Below, piece after piece: positions 7,257 to 16,057 of a stretch of DNA of 64,000 nucleotides. The stretch comes from Polystyrenella longa (GTDB taxonomy: Bacteria > Planctomycetota > Planctomycetia > Planctomycetales > Planctomycetaceae). The first letter of the stretch is position 1. Each line of letters opens with the position of its first letter. A program made the position numbers and the translations under genes. The notes beneath the pieces are model-generated. The model was not told the DNA's origin. It did not search any database and saw nothing but the letters and a program-made list of their open reading frames with translations. The DNA lies in assembly GCF_007750395.1 (NCBI RefSeq), contig NZ_CP036281.1, positions 4,797,001-4,861,000 of the forward strand, written 5' to 3'.

Positions 7257-9371
7257 CTATTCCGTGACGACCAAGGGAAGATTTCTGCTCAATTCACTCG
7301 GGGTAGTCGTCCCGTTCAGGTATCGAACCTCTAGAGGATCGTTCCCTCTCTTTTCAACATGGAGCCGTATCGTATAACCAACGCTAATTCCGGGCGGAAT
7401 GTCAGGGACAGGCAACTCAAGTTTACCCGTTCCCTCTTTCAGGCTATCTGCCGCCGTCGTTGAAGACTGCGCTCCCCAACCCGATCGAATCAACCGGACG
7501 TGGCTGGGTAACTGCAACTCCAATTGACTGTTACGCAAAGTCTCCAAACCATGGTTTCGACAGACAATGGTCAATTCCGTCTCCTCACCGACCTGCAGTG
7601 CATCAAGTGGTTGTGCGAGATCGAGATCTAATGCCCCTTTCGGATGCTGCACGCTCAAATAGAGTCCGGTATCTGCTGAGGGGAAGTTGGCCGAAGTCGT
7701 GCGGACAGTCAGGCTGGTATTCTCACTCTCCTGTACTCCACGAAACGAAAATCTGACCGGGATCGTCTCACCCGGTTTCACTCGCGACAAAGCCAGGTTC
7801 AATTCCTGATCCTGTTGCTGCACAGCATTGGTACTATCGAGATATTTGAGAACAGGGTCGTATCTCAAATTAACGGAGACATCCTCGAGTTGTTGATCGG
7901 AAAGATTCTGAACAAGCAGGGTGAAGACAGCATTTGAATCGATAGAGATCTTCTCCGGCCCGAGAAGCTCTGTGCGAATCGTTTCCGGAATATAGGTAAC
8001 ACAGGCAGACTTCCAACTAAGTTCGTTCCGAGTCGCATTTACGAGACTGAAACGGACACAGTGATAACCGGTCTCCTCACTGAACAAGGTCAACGGGACT
8101 TTCAATTCTTCACCGGGATCGATGCGAGGGATAAAGCGAGTCATTTCCGCATCTTCCCGACTGGGAACAAACAGAGTCTTAGGGAACGCCGCCTTTAAGG
8201 TGACATCACGAAAGACCTCCGTAGATTGGTTTTCAATGAAGACCTCGAACAAGGTCCCGCCGCCGACCTGCATTTTTCCTTGATTGACCACTTTGATTTC
8301 GAGTTCGTCACGCAGAGATGACGAGTTGAACTCCAGCAACGGTCCCGCGTCACTACCGGAATTAGCCGAACCGGGATCCATTTTGAATGTCTCGACGTCG
8401 CTTTCCAATGGTTGCGAGTCTTGTCCCGAAGAAGGCTTGATCGCTGGAGAAGTCAGAAGTTCAACATCATTCAAGGGAGGGACTGACGTCTCTTCGAAAA
8501 GTTTATCCACCGGAGCCGGAGCTTTGATCGGTGGAAGTTCAAACGGAGTCGACCGCGCGAAGGGATCCTCAATGTTGTCTTCCCCAGCGTTATCCACCGG
8601 GGGAGCCTCAAAGGTTTCGTCCTCGTCGGGTTCGAATTTTTCTGATTCAATCAATTCCCCGAATGGTTGCAGTGCCTCGTCGACGGGTTGTTTCCTAAGT
8701 AGAAACTCCAAGTCGTCATTCGCGGGCGACGGCTCTTCGTCACCAAACAGAATATCCTCAGAAGGGGCGCCCAATACGGGATCTATAGGAGCGGGAGGAG
8801 CCGTTTTTTTATAGGTCTGCTCCTGACCGTTCGATTGCGGAGCAGGGGGTAAGCTATCGATGTTTGCTGGGTTTTCGGTCGGCTCTTTGTAAGTTCGAGG
8901 ACGTTCCTGAATTCCGGGAGTAAGCGGAGGTACCACTGCCGGTTGCGTTGGACTGAGTGGCTGCGGTCGAAGGAGGGGAGCTGCCGGAGAACCGGGAGCA
9001 GGTGCCCCCACCCGAGGAACTTGATTTCGAGGATTCACAGGAGGTGAGTACTGCCGCTGAGGAATACTTTGCTGCGGAGCCCCACGAAAGAAACCTCCTC
9101 CCGGCCGGTACGGAGTGGAACGACCAGGGGCGGGAGGGTAAAAGGATTGCCGGGGAATCTGCTGCGGAGCCGGAGCAACCGATTGAGGCGCCGAATAAAA
9201 CTGCGAATTCGGAACGCCGCCATTCGGATACGCCTGATTCTGTACTGCGGCCGGGCGCGAAAACATCGACACGCAACCGGACAACGAAACGACGATACCG
9301 AGGGCTAACCACGGGATGCAGGCGCGTCCTTTGGAGTTGTGAAGAGTTAGATTGTTTCGCAAGAATGTCAT
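7257..9371 (-). CDS. DUF11-type repeat lipoprotein with long proline/acidic linker
   Basis: About 704 residues. A signal peptide with lipobox LSGC predicts a lipid-anchored protein. Residues about 25-150 are proline, glutamine and alanine rich (NPRNQVPRVGAPAPGSP type). Residues about 150-350 are an acidic low-complexity stretch. The C-terminal half holds three immunoglobulin-like DUF11/CARDB-type units starting near residues 356, 464 and 579, each with a V-x-N-x-(S/G)-x-x-x-L-x-(D/N)-(V/S) core such as VFIENQSTEVFRDV and LLVQNLSDQQLEDV. This resembles stalked envelope proteins whose linker spans the periplasm or surface layer. ATG at 9371 was preferred over an upstream in-frame TTG at 9383. 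No partner gene is adjacent, and function is unknown. Confidence 0.8.
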   Translation of the reverse strand: MTFLRNNLTLHNSKGRACIPWLALGIVVSLSGCVSMFSRPAAVQNQAYPNGGVPNSQFYSAPQSVAPAPQQIPRQSFYPPAPGRSTPYRPGGGFFRGAPQQSIPQRQYSPPVNPRNQVPRVGAPAPGSPAAPLLRPQPLSPTQPAVVPPLTPGIQERPRTYKEPTENPANIDSLPPAPQSNGQEQTYKKTAPPAPIDPVLGAPSEDILFGDEEPSPANDDLEFLLRKQPVDEALQPFGELIESEKFEPDEDETFEAPPVDNAGEDNIEDPFARSTPFELPPIKAPAPVDKLFEETSVPPLNDVELLTSPAIKPSSGQDSQPLESDVETFKMDPGSANSGSDAGPLLEFNSSSLRDELEIKVVNQGKMQVGGGTLFEVFIENQSTEVFRDVTLKAAFPKTLFVPSREDAEMTRFIPRIDPGEELKVPLTLFSEETGYHCVRFSLVNATRNELSWKSACVTYIPETIRTELLGPEKISIDSNAVFTLLVQNLSDQQLEDVSVNLRYDPVLKYLDSTNAVQQQDQELNLALSRVKPGETIPVRFSFRGVQESENTSLTVRTTSANFPSADTGLYLSVQHPKGALDLDLAQPLDALQVGEETELTIVCRNHGLETLRNSQLELQLPSHVRLIRSGWGAQSSTTAADSLKEGTGKLELPVPDIPPGISVGYTIRLHVEKRGNDPLEVRYLNGTTTPSELSRNLPLVVTE

Positions 9372-9724
9372 ATTGGGAACCAAATAAATGGATTTGTATT
9401 CGTCCCAAGTCTATCACCAAAAAACACTTTGCCTAGGGGGTGATTTGTAAGTTTTACAACAGTGAATATAAGGAATTACAAACGGTTAACCCCGTTCTTC
9501 CTGTTAGTAAAACAGAACAAGTCTGCCACTCTGGCTAATGCGAATTGATGAATCTCCTGTCATAGGAGGTCGAACAGAGCATCCTTGCTGATGAGCCGGT
9601 AAAATGAATTGAGTATGACTGACGCGCATAAAAAAAGTTGACCGCGAAAGTAAACTCTCACGGTCAACTGGAGTACAACTATCATGCCAATTATGAGTTC
9701 GCCAAATTGAACCATCGACTGGCT
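9372..9724. other. Intergenic region with rtcB terminator
   Basis: About 350 bases between two minus-strand genes. It holds the rtcB terminator (9630-9668) and presumably the promoter of the lipoprotein gene. No gene is supported. Confidence 0.55.
9630..9668 (-). terminator. Rho-independent terminator of rtcB
   Basis: On the minus strand a 14-bp stem with two G-T pairs (9637-9650 with 9655-9668), a 4-base loop and a run of seven T (9630-9636). It lies about 55 bases after the rtcB stop. Confidence 0.93.
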
Positions 9725-10909
9725 TCAGTCTTCTGGTCGACTTCCGTCTCCACTCATTTTGACAATTTTCGGATCGAATCGAGCGATCGTCTCGACCAGA
9801 TCCTCCTGAGCAGCCATTACCTCACGGATATCCTTGTAAACACCGGGAACTTCATCTGCTCCTGCGGACAATACGTCAATTCCTCGATCTCGAAGCGTAT
9901 TACGCACCGACTTGAAGTTATACTTATCTTTCGCTTTCCTCCGCGACATTCGACGTCCTGCTCCATGCGATGCCGAATGCAGGCTATCTACATTTCCTTT
10001 CCCGCGGACGACGAAAGCTGGGTCAGCCATTGATCCCGGGATCACTCCCAGCACACCCGGTCCAGCAGGCGTTGCTCCCTTGCGGTGAACAACGACTTCT
10101 TTTCCATGATGCTCTTCAATCCAGGCAAAGTTATGATGGTTCTCTACCGTCGCGATCGACTCAGCTCCGAGAAGCCTCGAAACCTGACGATGGATCACGG
10201 CATGGTTGGCGGCGGCGTATTCCCCCATCAGGTTCATTGCCGCCCAGTATTCCTGACCCGCTTCCGAGTCGAGGTCCAACCAGGCCAACCGCCCAAACTT
10301 TTCCCCTCCAATGGGCATGTTTGCTCGGGCGATAGAGGAGTACGTATTGCACACGGCTGCTCCCGCTCCCCGGCTACCGCTATGCGATAGCAGAGACAGA
10401 TACGTACCCGGATCCAATCCGAGATCCTCATCACGAACGTCAATCGTCAGGATTCCGAACTCAACGAAATGGTTTCCGGATCCAGACGTGCCCAGTTGTT
10501 TCCACGCGGTATCCTTTCTTTCTCGCGTAATTCGGGTCACAGCCCAATCCTGATCCATGACTTCGTGTTGCTGCTTCCGCTGATACGCAGCGCCCACACC
10601 AAATCGAGTTCCCTTTTCCAAGGCTGTCTTACAAGCGTCCCGTGCGGTATCCAGCGTTTCGACTGGCAGATCGAAAACGGACAACTTCATGCGGCAGGCG
10701 ATATCGACACCGACGGCGTAAGGAATCACCGCATTTTCACACGCGAGAACTCCGCCGATCGGTAACCCGTACCCTACATGTGCATCGGGCATCAGAGCTG
10801 CACCGAAAGCCATTGGCAATGCACACGCATCGCGCATCTGCTGATGAGCCTGGTCATCGATCTCAACCTTATCACCCCAAATCGATTGGAACTTTCTCAA
10901 CGGGCACAT
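9725..10909 (-). CDS. rtcB: RtcB family RNA ligase
   Basis: A 394-residue GTP- and Mn-dependent ligase that joins 2',3'-cyclic phosphate or 3'-phosphate RNA ends to 5'-OH ends, in RNA repair or tRNA healing. The strand GVDIACRMKLSVF (Cys72) and the motifs HVGYGLPIGG, GTSGSGNHFVEFG, LSHSGSRGAG and ASHGAGRRMSR are all present. His315 in the last motif is the expected guanylylated histidine. A usual GVDIGCGM is GVDIACRM here, so two glycines differ while the metal-binding cysteine is kept. Length is close to E. coli RtcB. The start overlaps the end of the upstream 81-codon gene by 38 bases, implying coupled translation. No archease, RtcA or RtcR homologue lies nearby. Confidence 0.93.
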   Translation of the reverse strand: MCPLRKFQSIWGDKVEIDDQAHQQMRDACALPMAFGAALMPDAHVGYGLPIGGVLACENAVIPYAVGVDIACRMKLSVFDLPVETLDTARDACKTALEKGTRFGVGAAYQRKQQHEVMDQDWAVTRITRERKDTAWKQLGTSGSGNHFVEFGILTIDVRDEDLGLDPGTYLSLLSHSGSRGAGAAVCNTYSSIARANMPIGGEKFGRLAWLDLDSEAGQEYWAAMNLMGEYAAANHAVIHRQVSRLLGAESIATVENHHNFAWIEEHHGKEVVVHRKGATPAGPGVLGVIPGSMADPAFVVRGKGNVDSLHSASHGAGRRMSRRKAKDKYNFKSVRNTLRDRGIDVLSAGADEVPGVYKDIREVMAAQEDLVETIARFDPKIVKMSGDGSRPED

Positions 10910-11117
10910 GGTCGCGTAAGGAAACCATTTCCACCGCGAGAACAGCGTACAGCTCGTCTTTCAGATAGTTATCCGGGTTGGCGACAAGGTCTGCGATGGT
11001 CTGTTTGATGTCCTTACCACGGGCGTTCTCTAACCGAACTACATCCTGAATCAGGGCCATAGCCTTCTTCACACATCGTTCGGGGACGCCGATTTTCAGT
11101 AACTGTCGCTTGTTCAT
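10872..11117 (-). CDS. Small helical protein overlapping rtcB
   Basis: An 81-residue protein of mixed charged and hydrophobic residues, predicted mainly helical (MNKRQLLKIGVPERCVKKAM... YLKDELYAVLAVEMV). It has no signal peptide, metal motif or recognised family. It precedes rtcB on the same strand and its last 38 bases overlap the rtcB start, so the two are almost surely co-transcribed and probably translationally coupled. That suggests an accessory role in RNA ligation, but nothing in the sequence proves it. It is not archease, which is larger and has a different fold signature. Confidence 0.7.
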   Translation of the reverse strand: MNKRQLLKIGVPERCVKKAMALIQDVVRLENARGKDIKQTIADLVANPDNYLKDELYAVLAVEMVSLRDHVPVEKVPIDLG

Positions 11118-11412
11118 TGCTGGTTTCGCCCGGTTGGTTCTCCCGGTCCGACTCCTTCATTTCAATCTGTAATAAAACATTCACTTGTGATTATCAGAGT
11201 GGGGACACATCAGGGGAACCCGGGTTCACTGGTATTTCGTCCAGAAAAACGGTCTGGACCTATTCGACTGTTTTTGTAAAACTCCCCGCCTGCTGGAGTG
11301 TGCGGGCTGACCTGCGCGCCTGTCAGGAATCGGGATTTACTCTCTCTCGGTGCCGATTCCATGACCAAATATCGAAATGGACTGAAAACTCGTTCAAGGA
11401 TTGAACGGCACG

Positions 11413-12405
11413 ATGAATAGCCTCTCAATAGTCGTCCCCATCTATAACGAAGTCGAAAACATTCCTCGACTTTATGCCGCTCTGGCTCCTGTTCTGAAAG
11501 AGATGAACCGGGAGTACGAGGTGCTGCTCGTTGATGATGGTTCTACGGATGGTTCAAAAGCGGAACTTGATAAACTGGCTCAGCTGGATGAGAGAATCAA
11601 AGTCGTGGAGTTCCGGAATAATTTCGGACAAACTGCCGCCATGGCCGCCGGTCTTAACCACGCATCGGGCGATATCCTGATCACCATGGACGGCGATCTC
11701 CAGAATGATCCCACCGACATTCCGATGATGGTGGCTAAAATCGAAGAAGGATACGATCTTGTCCACGGCTGGCGCAAGAACCGTCAGGACACCTACATCA
11801 ACCGGAAGCTTCCTTCCAAACTGGCCAACTGGCTGATTTCCAAAACCACTGGATTTCCAGTTAATGACATAGGCTGTACTCTCAAAGCGATTCGCCGCGA
11901 AGTCGCTCAGGAACTGGAATTGTTCGGCGACATGCACCGATTCATTCCGATTCTGGCATACTGGCGCGGGGCAAAATGCGCCGAAGTCGTCACGAAACAC
12001 CATCCTCGACGATATGGCGAAACCAAATACGGTATCTCGCGCACTTTCAAAGTGCTGCTCGATTTGATCACCGTAAAATACATGATTCAATACCTGGTCA
12101 GTCCGATGCGGTTGTTTGGATCAATGGGACTCCTCTCCGGTGGACTCGCCGCCTTGGCAGGTGCGGCCACAGTAGCCATGAAAGTCATCTCAGGTGTTGA
12201 CATGACGGGGAACCCGTTGTTGTTACTCACTGTCTTTTCAGTAATGGTCGGCATCCAGTTTTTCGTTCTGGGCATGATAGGAGAACTGGGTACAAGAATC
12301 TATTTTGAAGTTCGCAGAACGCAACCTTATGCGATCCGCCACCTGAAGAACTTCGACATCCAACAGAAATTTCCTCGAGCTTACGACGAAAGTCGCGCTG
12401 CCTGA
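11413..12405 (+). CDS. Glycosyltransferase family 2, polyprenyl-phosphate sugar synthase type
   Basis: About 330 residues. The GT-A domain opens with [14 protein letters not shown] and has the nucleotide-binding VDDGSTDGS and the metal-binding MDGDLQNDP. It is followed by two C-terminal transmembrane segments (around [17 protein letters not shown] and [14 protein letters not shown]) and the [19 protein letters not shown] tail. This is the GtrB/ArnC/DPM1-like architecture that moves a sugar from a nucleotide donor to undecaprenyl or dolichyl phosphate at the inner membrane. ATG at 11413 was chosen because AAGGA lies 12 bases upstream; the TTG at 11401 would sit directly on it. The next gene, 50 bases on, is a GT39-type enzyme that would use such a lipid-linked sugar. 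Confidence 0.9.
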   Translation: MNSLSIVVPIYNEVENIPRLYAALAPVLKEMNREYEVLLVDDGSTDGSKAELDKLAQLDERIKVVEFRNNFGQTAAMAAGLNHASGDILITMDGDLQNDPTDIPMMVAKIEEGYDLVHGWRKNRQDTYINRKLPSKLANWLISKTTGFPVNDIGCTLKAIRREVAQELELFGDMHRFIPILAYWRGAKCAEVVTKHHPRRYGETKYGISRTFKVLLDLITVKYMIQYLVSPMRLFGSMGLLSGGLAALAGAATVAMKVISGVDMTGNPLLLLTVFSVMVGIQFFVLGMIGELGTRIYFEVRRTQPYAIRHLKNFDIQQKFPRAYDESRAA

Positions 12406-12455
12406 ACCTACTCACAGGATATGGCCTTCGATTACTAACCCTTGAATGATTCAAG

Positions 12456-14147
12456 ATGACTGCTGAACGCCACGCTGACTTAACATCATCGTCCCTCCCT
12501 TTCTACCGCAAGTTGTCGGTACAGGCGGGCGCGCTATTTCTTATCGGCACTTTCGTTCTGTTCTACAATCTGGCTGGATATCGCACCTTCTCTTCACACG
12601 AAGGTTTTGCGGTTGTCCCCGCCCAGGAAATGCTTGAGTCCGGGAACTATGTGGTTCCCTACTACGCAGGCGTTCCTCGACTGAAAAAACCTCCCTTGGT
12701 CTACTGGGTTCTGTCCGCTTCGGCCACGATCTTTGGAGACCTCAATGAATGGACGGCTCGGTTCCCGCAGGCGATAGCCACATTGCTACTGGCAGGATTA
12801 ATGTTCCACTGGGGTTCACAGTGGTACGGACGTAAGGTGGGCATTGCTGCCGCTTTCATCCAGTTAACGGCGATTTACGTCCTCGATTTTGGACGCAAGG
12901 CAGAAATCGACATGACACTCTGCCTGCTGACCACGTCCGCCATGTATCTGATTGCGACCTCAAAGCCTCACGCAACCTACAGGGATTCCTTCCTTCGCAT
13001 TACAGCAATCTATGCCCTTCTCTCAATAAGTTGGTTAGGTAAATTTCATTATGGTCCCGTGATGGTGATTGCCCCCACGGTCCTCTTCTTCCTTGTTCAA
13101 AAACGGTACCGCGACTTTCTTAAAATTCTGAATCCGGTCGGAATTTTGATAGCTGCAGCAGCGATTTGCCTATGGCCCTACCTTGTCCTGCAACAATATC
13201 CAGAAGCATGGGATGTCTGGATGAGTGAAACTGCCGGTCGCGCTGTCGGAGAACTGGGCAGGGAACCCATCTGGTACTACGTCCCCCACATACTGACTTC
13301 CATGCTTCCCTGGTCCCTATTTGTCATCGCCGCTTTAGTCCCCAGTTGGAAGAAAGCGTGGATGGAAAAAAATGCGAACGAACGATTCCTCTGGATCTGG
13401 TTTATCGTGCAAGTAGTGATCATGAGTTCGCAGGCCAACAAACACAAACATTATCTGATGTCGTTGCTTCCTCTTCTCTCCTTGATGGCGGGAACCCAAT
13501 TGGTACGAATGGAATCCTACCTACCGCCTGTCGGTCGGTTTTTCACTCGTTGGCGAGCCGCAGCATTCGCTGTGGTAGTGGCGACGGGCACCTATTATAT
13601 GATCGATCACAAATGGCCATGGATGCGAACCTCGGCAGCTCTGCTGGGTTTCACCCTCGCGAGTGGCTTCCTGATCTCACGCTGGCTGACTAATCGTGGT
13701 AAAATACAAGCGTCGGTGACGGCCATCGTGTTGATGGGTCTGGCCGCTTATCTGATTGCGAATTCACAGATCATTCCAGGGCGAGATCACCGAGCTTCAG
13801 CCGCACGTTTTGCGAATGAAATGCGCCGGGAACTTGGTCCTCAACCCGAAATCACGACGTATAACATGAACGAATGGCATTCATTCATGTTCTACCTTGG
13901 CAATCAGGTACAACGTTTAGAAAGCCCTGACTCGGTCAACCAATACATCAGAAACCACGGTAGCGCCGACATGTTGGCATTTGAAACCGACCTGGAGGAA
14001 CTCACTCAGGTTGCCCAGTATGATGAGATCCGCGAAATGACCTGGTTTGCCGAAGAACCTGCCCCTAGACATCCCCGATTGGTCTGGATTCGCTTAACAT
14101 CTCCGGCAGATACGACAAATCAGGTCGCTCAACTGGTCGATCACTAA
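12456..14147 (+). CDS. ArnT/PMT-like glycosyltransferase family 39 membrane protein
   Basis: A 563-residue polytopic membrane protein with about a dozen hydrophobic segments and a soluble C-terminal part, as in the GT39/ArnT/PMT families. These use polyprenyl-phosphate sugars to modify lipid A, protein or polysaccharide on the periplasmic side. The first-loop region reads FSSHEGFAVV followed by ...RLKKPPLVYW. The KPPL-YW motif is typical, but the usual Asp-Glu pair of the first loop reads His-Glu. It probably forms an operon with the GT2 gene 50 bases upstream, which would make its donor. Acceptor unknown. No clear ribosome binding site precedes the ATG. Confidence 0.85.
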   Translation: MTAERHADLTSSSLPFYRKLSVQAGALFLIGTFVLFYNLAGYRTFSSHEGFAVVPAQEMLESGNYVVPYYAGVPRLKKPPLVYWVLSASATIFGDLNEWTARFPQAIATLLLAGLMFHWGSQWYGRKVGIAAAFIQLTAIYVLDFGRKAEIDMTLCLLTTSAMYLIATSKPHATYRDSFLRITAIYALLSISWLGKFHYGPVMVIAPTVLFFLVQKRYRDFLKILNPVGILIAAAAICLWPYLVLQQYPEAWDVWMSETAGRAVGELGREPIWYYVPHILTSMLPWSLFVIAALVPSWKKAWMEKNANERFLWIWFIVQVVIMSSQANKHKHYLMSLLPLLSLMAGTQLVRMESYLPPVGRFFTRWRAAAFAVVVATGTYYMIDHKWPWMRTSAALLGFTLASGFLISRWLTNRGKIQASVTAIVLMGLAAYLIANSQIIPGRDHRASAARFANEMRRELGPQPEITTYNMNEWHSFMFYLGNQVQRLESPDSVNQYIRNHGSADMLAFETDLEELTQVAQYDEIREMTWFAEEPAPRHPRLVWIRLTSPADTTNQVAQLVDH

Positions 14148-14316
14148 CCATCGGCCCCGCTCCCTGCCTATAATCTGGCCAGAGCGACCCTTCTGGCATA
14201 GGCCCCCGATACCCTAAGGGTTGATGCGGGCCAGTCTGGACCAAATCATGGTCGGCTGGGAACTCGTTCCAAATTCATAAACACACCCTACTTTAAAAAA
14301 GATAAAGAGCGGACTG

Positions 14317-15429
14317 ATGAAAGAAAGCTGGATTGCCGATCGAATGCACAAAATTGATGCCTCGGGAATCCGCAAGGTATTCGACCTGGCTGCCAATATG
14401 AAGAACCCGGTGAATCTGAGTATTGGCCAACCCCACTTTGATACGCCTCAACCCATTAAAGAGGCCCTTTACAAAGCGGTCGACGAGGGAAAAAACGCTT
14501 ACAGTCAGACACAGGGAATCGCTCCGCTATTGCAACGACTGCAATCAGACGTGGACGCGACCTACGGACATGAAAACCGGAAAGCGTTCGTTAGTAGCGG
14601 CACGAGTGGGGCGTTGATGCTCGCAATTTCAGCTCTGGTCAATCCGGGCGAAGAGGTCATCATTTTCGATCCCTTCTTCGTCATGTATAAACACTTGGTC
14701 TCGCTGGCGGGTGGAGTCCCCGTGCTGGTGAGTACCTACCCCGATTTCAAAGTCGATGTCGCTAAGGTCGAAGCGGCGATCACTGACAAAACCAAACTCA
14801 TAATCTGTAACTCCCCCGCTAATCCAACAGGGCAGGTGGGTCAACCGGTCGAGATGGAAGCCCTGGCGAAACTGGCGAAAGAAAAAGAGATCGTCCTGAT
14901 CAGCGACGAGATTTATCGCTCATTCTGTTACGACAGCGAGTTCTGCAGCCCCACAACATGGAATGAAGATACCATCGTCATTGATGGATTCAGTAAATCG
15001 CATTCGATGACGGGGTGGCGGCTCGGTTTTGTCCACGGCCCTCAGGAAGTCGTGCAGCAGATGATTAAGCTGCAACAGTTCACCTTCGTCTGTGCTCCGC
15101 ACCCGGTGCAATGGGCAGGTCTGTCGGCTCTCGACTACGATATTTCGTCCTACGTGGGGGAATATAAAGAAAAGCGGGATTTCATGCTTCAGGAACTGGG
15201 GGACGATTTCGACATCCGCGGTGCCGACGGAGCTTTTTACCTGTTTGTGAAAGCTCCCTGGGGCAGCGGGACCGATTTCACGAAGAAAGCGATTGAAAAC
15301 AACCTGCTGATTATCCCCGGAAACGTCTTCAGTTCACAGGATACTCACTTCCGCATCTCCTACGCTGCCGAGCAGAAAACGCTCGAGCGGGGAGTCGAAA
15401 TTCTCAAGAAACTGATTCGGGAAGGGTAA
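14317..15429 (+). CDS. PLP-dependent class I/II aminotransferase
   Basis: A 370-residue fold-type I aminotransferase related to aspartate aminotransferases. It has the N-terminal LSIGQPHFDTP, the cofactor loop SSGTSGALMLA, the NSPANPTGQV motif, ISDEIYRSFCY, and the PLP Schiff-base lysine in DGFSKSHSMTGWRLG near residue 227. The arginine that binds the substrate carboxylate is expected in FRISYA near the C-terminus. The amino donor and acceptor cannot be assigned from sequence. It is cytoplasmic. The start ATG has an AAAGAG box at suitable distance. It stands alone between the GT39 gene (170 bases) and rpsU (about 250 bases). Confidence 0.92.
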   Translation: MKESWIADRMHKIDASGIRKVFDLAANMKNPVNLSIGQPHFDTPQPIKEALYKAVDEGKNAYSQTQGIAPLLQRLQSDVDATYGHENRKAFVSSGTSGALMLAISALVNPGEEVIIFDPFFVMYKHLVSLAGGVPVLVSTYPDFKVDVAKVEAAITDKTKLIICNSPANPTGQVGQPVEMEALAKLAKEKEIVLISDEIYRSFCYDSEFCSPTTWNEDTIVIDGFSKSHSMTGWRLGFVHGPQEVVQQMIKLQQFTFVCAPHPVQWAGLSALDYDISSYVGEYKEKRDFMLQELGDDFDIRGADGAFYLFVKAPWGSGTDFTKKAIENNLLIIPGNVFSSQDTHFRISYAAEQKTLERGVEILKKLIREG

Positions 15430-15570
15430 ATTGGGCCTCAAACCCTCCCTCAGCCCTCAAATTTGGCACTTCCAGAGAGGAATTGAGGAGGAAGGGGACT
15501 TTTTCACCCTCGATATGAATTGAAGCGGTTCCCGTCATTAGATATCCTGTACCATTCGCCGAAAAAGATG

Positions 15571-15591
15571 GTCCATGCCGACGACATGGAC
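15571..15591 (+). promoter_or_regulatory. Hairpin in the rpsU leader
   Basis: A perfect 7-bp inverted repeat, GTCCATG and CATGGAC, encloses a 7-base loop and ends 85 bases before the bS21 start codon. It could be a leader RNA element for ribosomal protein autoregulation, or chance. There is no following T-run. Confidence 0.35.
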
Positions 15592-15676
15592 TTGTGTATA
15601 CAAACTACCTTGGCGACCCGATCCATTCAGGTCGCCGTGAGTTCAAACTCAATTTCAGGAGAGAGAAGGAAAAGTA

Positions 15677-15874
15677 GTGGTCAAGTTACGATTGCGAGAC
15701 AATGAGTCTGTTCAGGATGCCGTAAAACGATTCCGTAAACTGGTTGAGCATGCTGGTGTTAAAAAAGAGATGCGTCGTCGAGAGTATTACGAAAAACCCT
15801 CCGACGCCCGCCGCCGTACTCGCCTGCGTGCTGTACGTCGCGCACGTCTCAGCAATATGCTGAACGCGAAGTAA
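15677..15874 (+). CDS. rpsU: Small ribosomal subunit protein bS21
   Basis: A 65-residue, strongly basic bS21 ([19 protein letters not shown]... [19 protein letters not shown]). It sits near the anti-Shine-Dalgarno end of 16S rRNA on the 30S platform and supports initiation. Length and the RREYYEKPS motif are normal. The start is GTG, with a purine-rich GAGAAGGA about 6 bases upstream. It is monocistronic, with its own terminator 68 bases later; the dnaG/rpoD neighbours seen in proteobacteria are absent. Confidence 0.97.
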   Translation: MVKLRLRDNESVQDAVKRFRKLVEHAGVKKEMRRREYYEKPSDARRRTRLRAVRRARLSNMLNAK

Positions 15875-15941
15875 TCGAGTTTCGCTCGGGAGCGACTTAT
15901 TCCCTTGAGCAACAGCGATTGCAATAGCCGTCAAATCAGAA

Positions 15942-15969
15942 ATGAGCGCCATCTATGGTGCTCATTTTT
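15942..15969 (+). terminator. Rho-independent terminator of rpsU
   Basis: A 10-bp stem with one G-T pair (15942-15951 with 15956-15965) has the 4-base loop TCTA and a following run of T. Confidence 0.9.
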
Positions 15970-16057
15970 GCTGCGCGGTAAGATTATTACGTCCCAAACT
16001 TGGTTAAATGAACGAAGAATGCGGACACTCTTCCCGTCATGATCCTGTTTTGAATTG

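Noticed and set aside
6923-7377. Three overlapping plus-strand frames
   Set aside because: Different phases in the same DNA, no ribosome binding site, no recognisable protein features.
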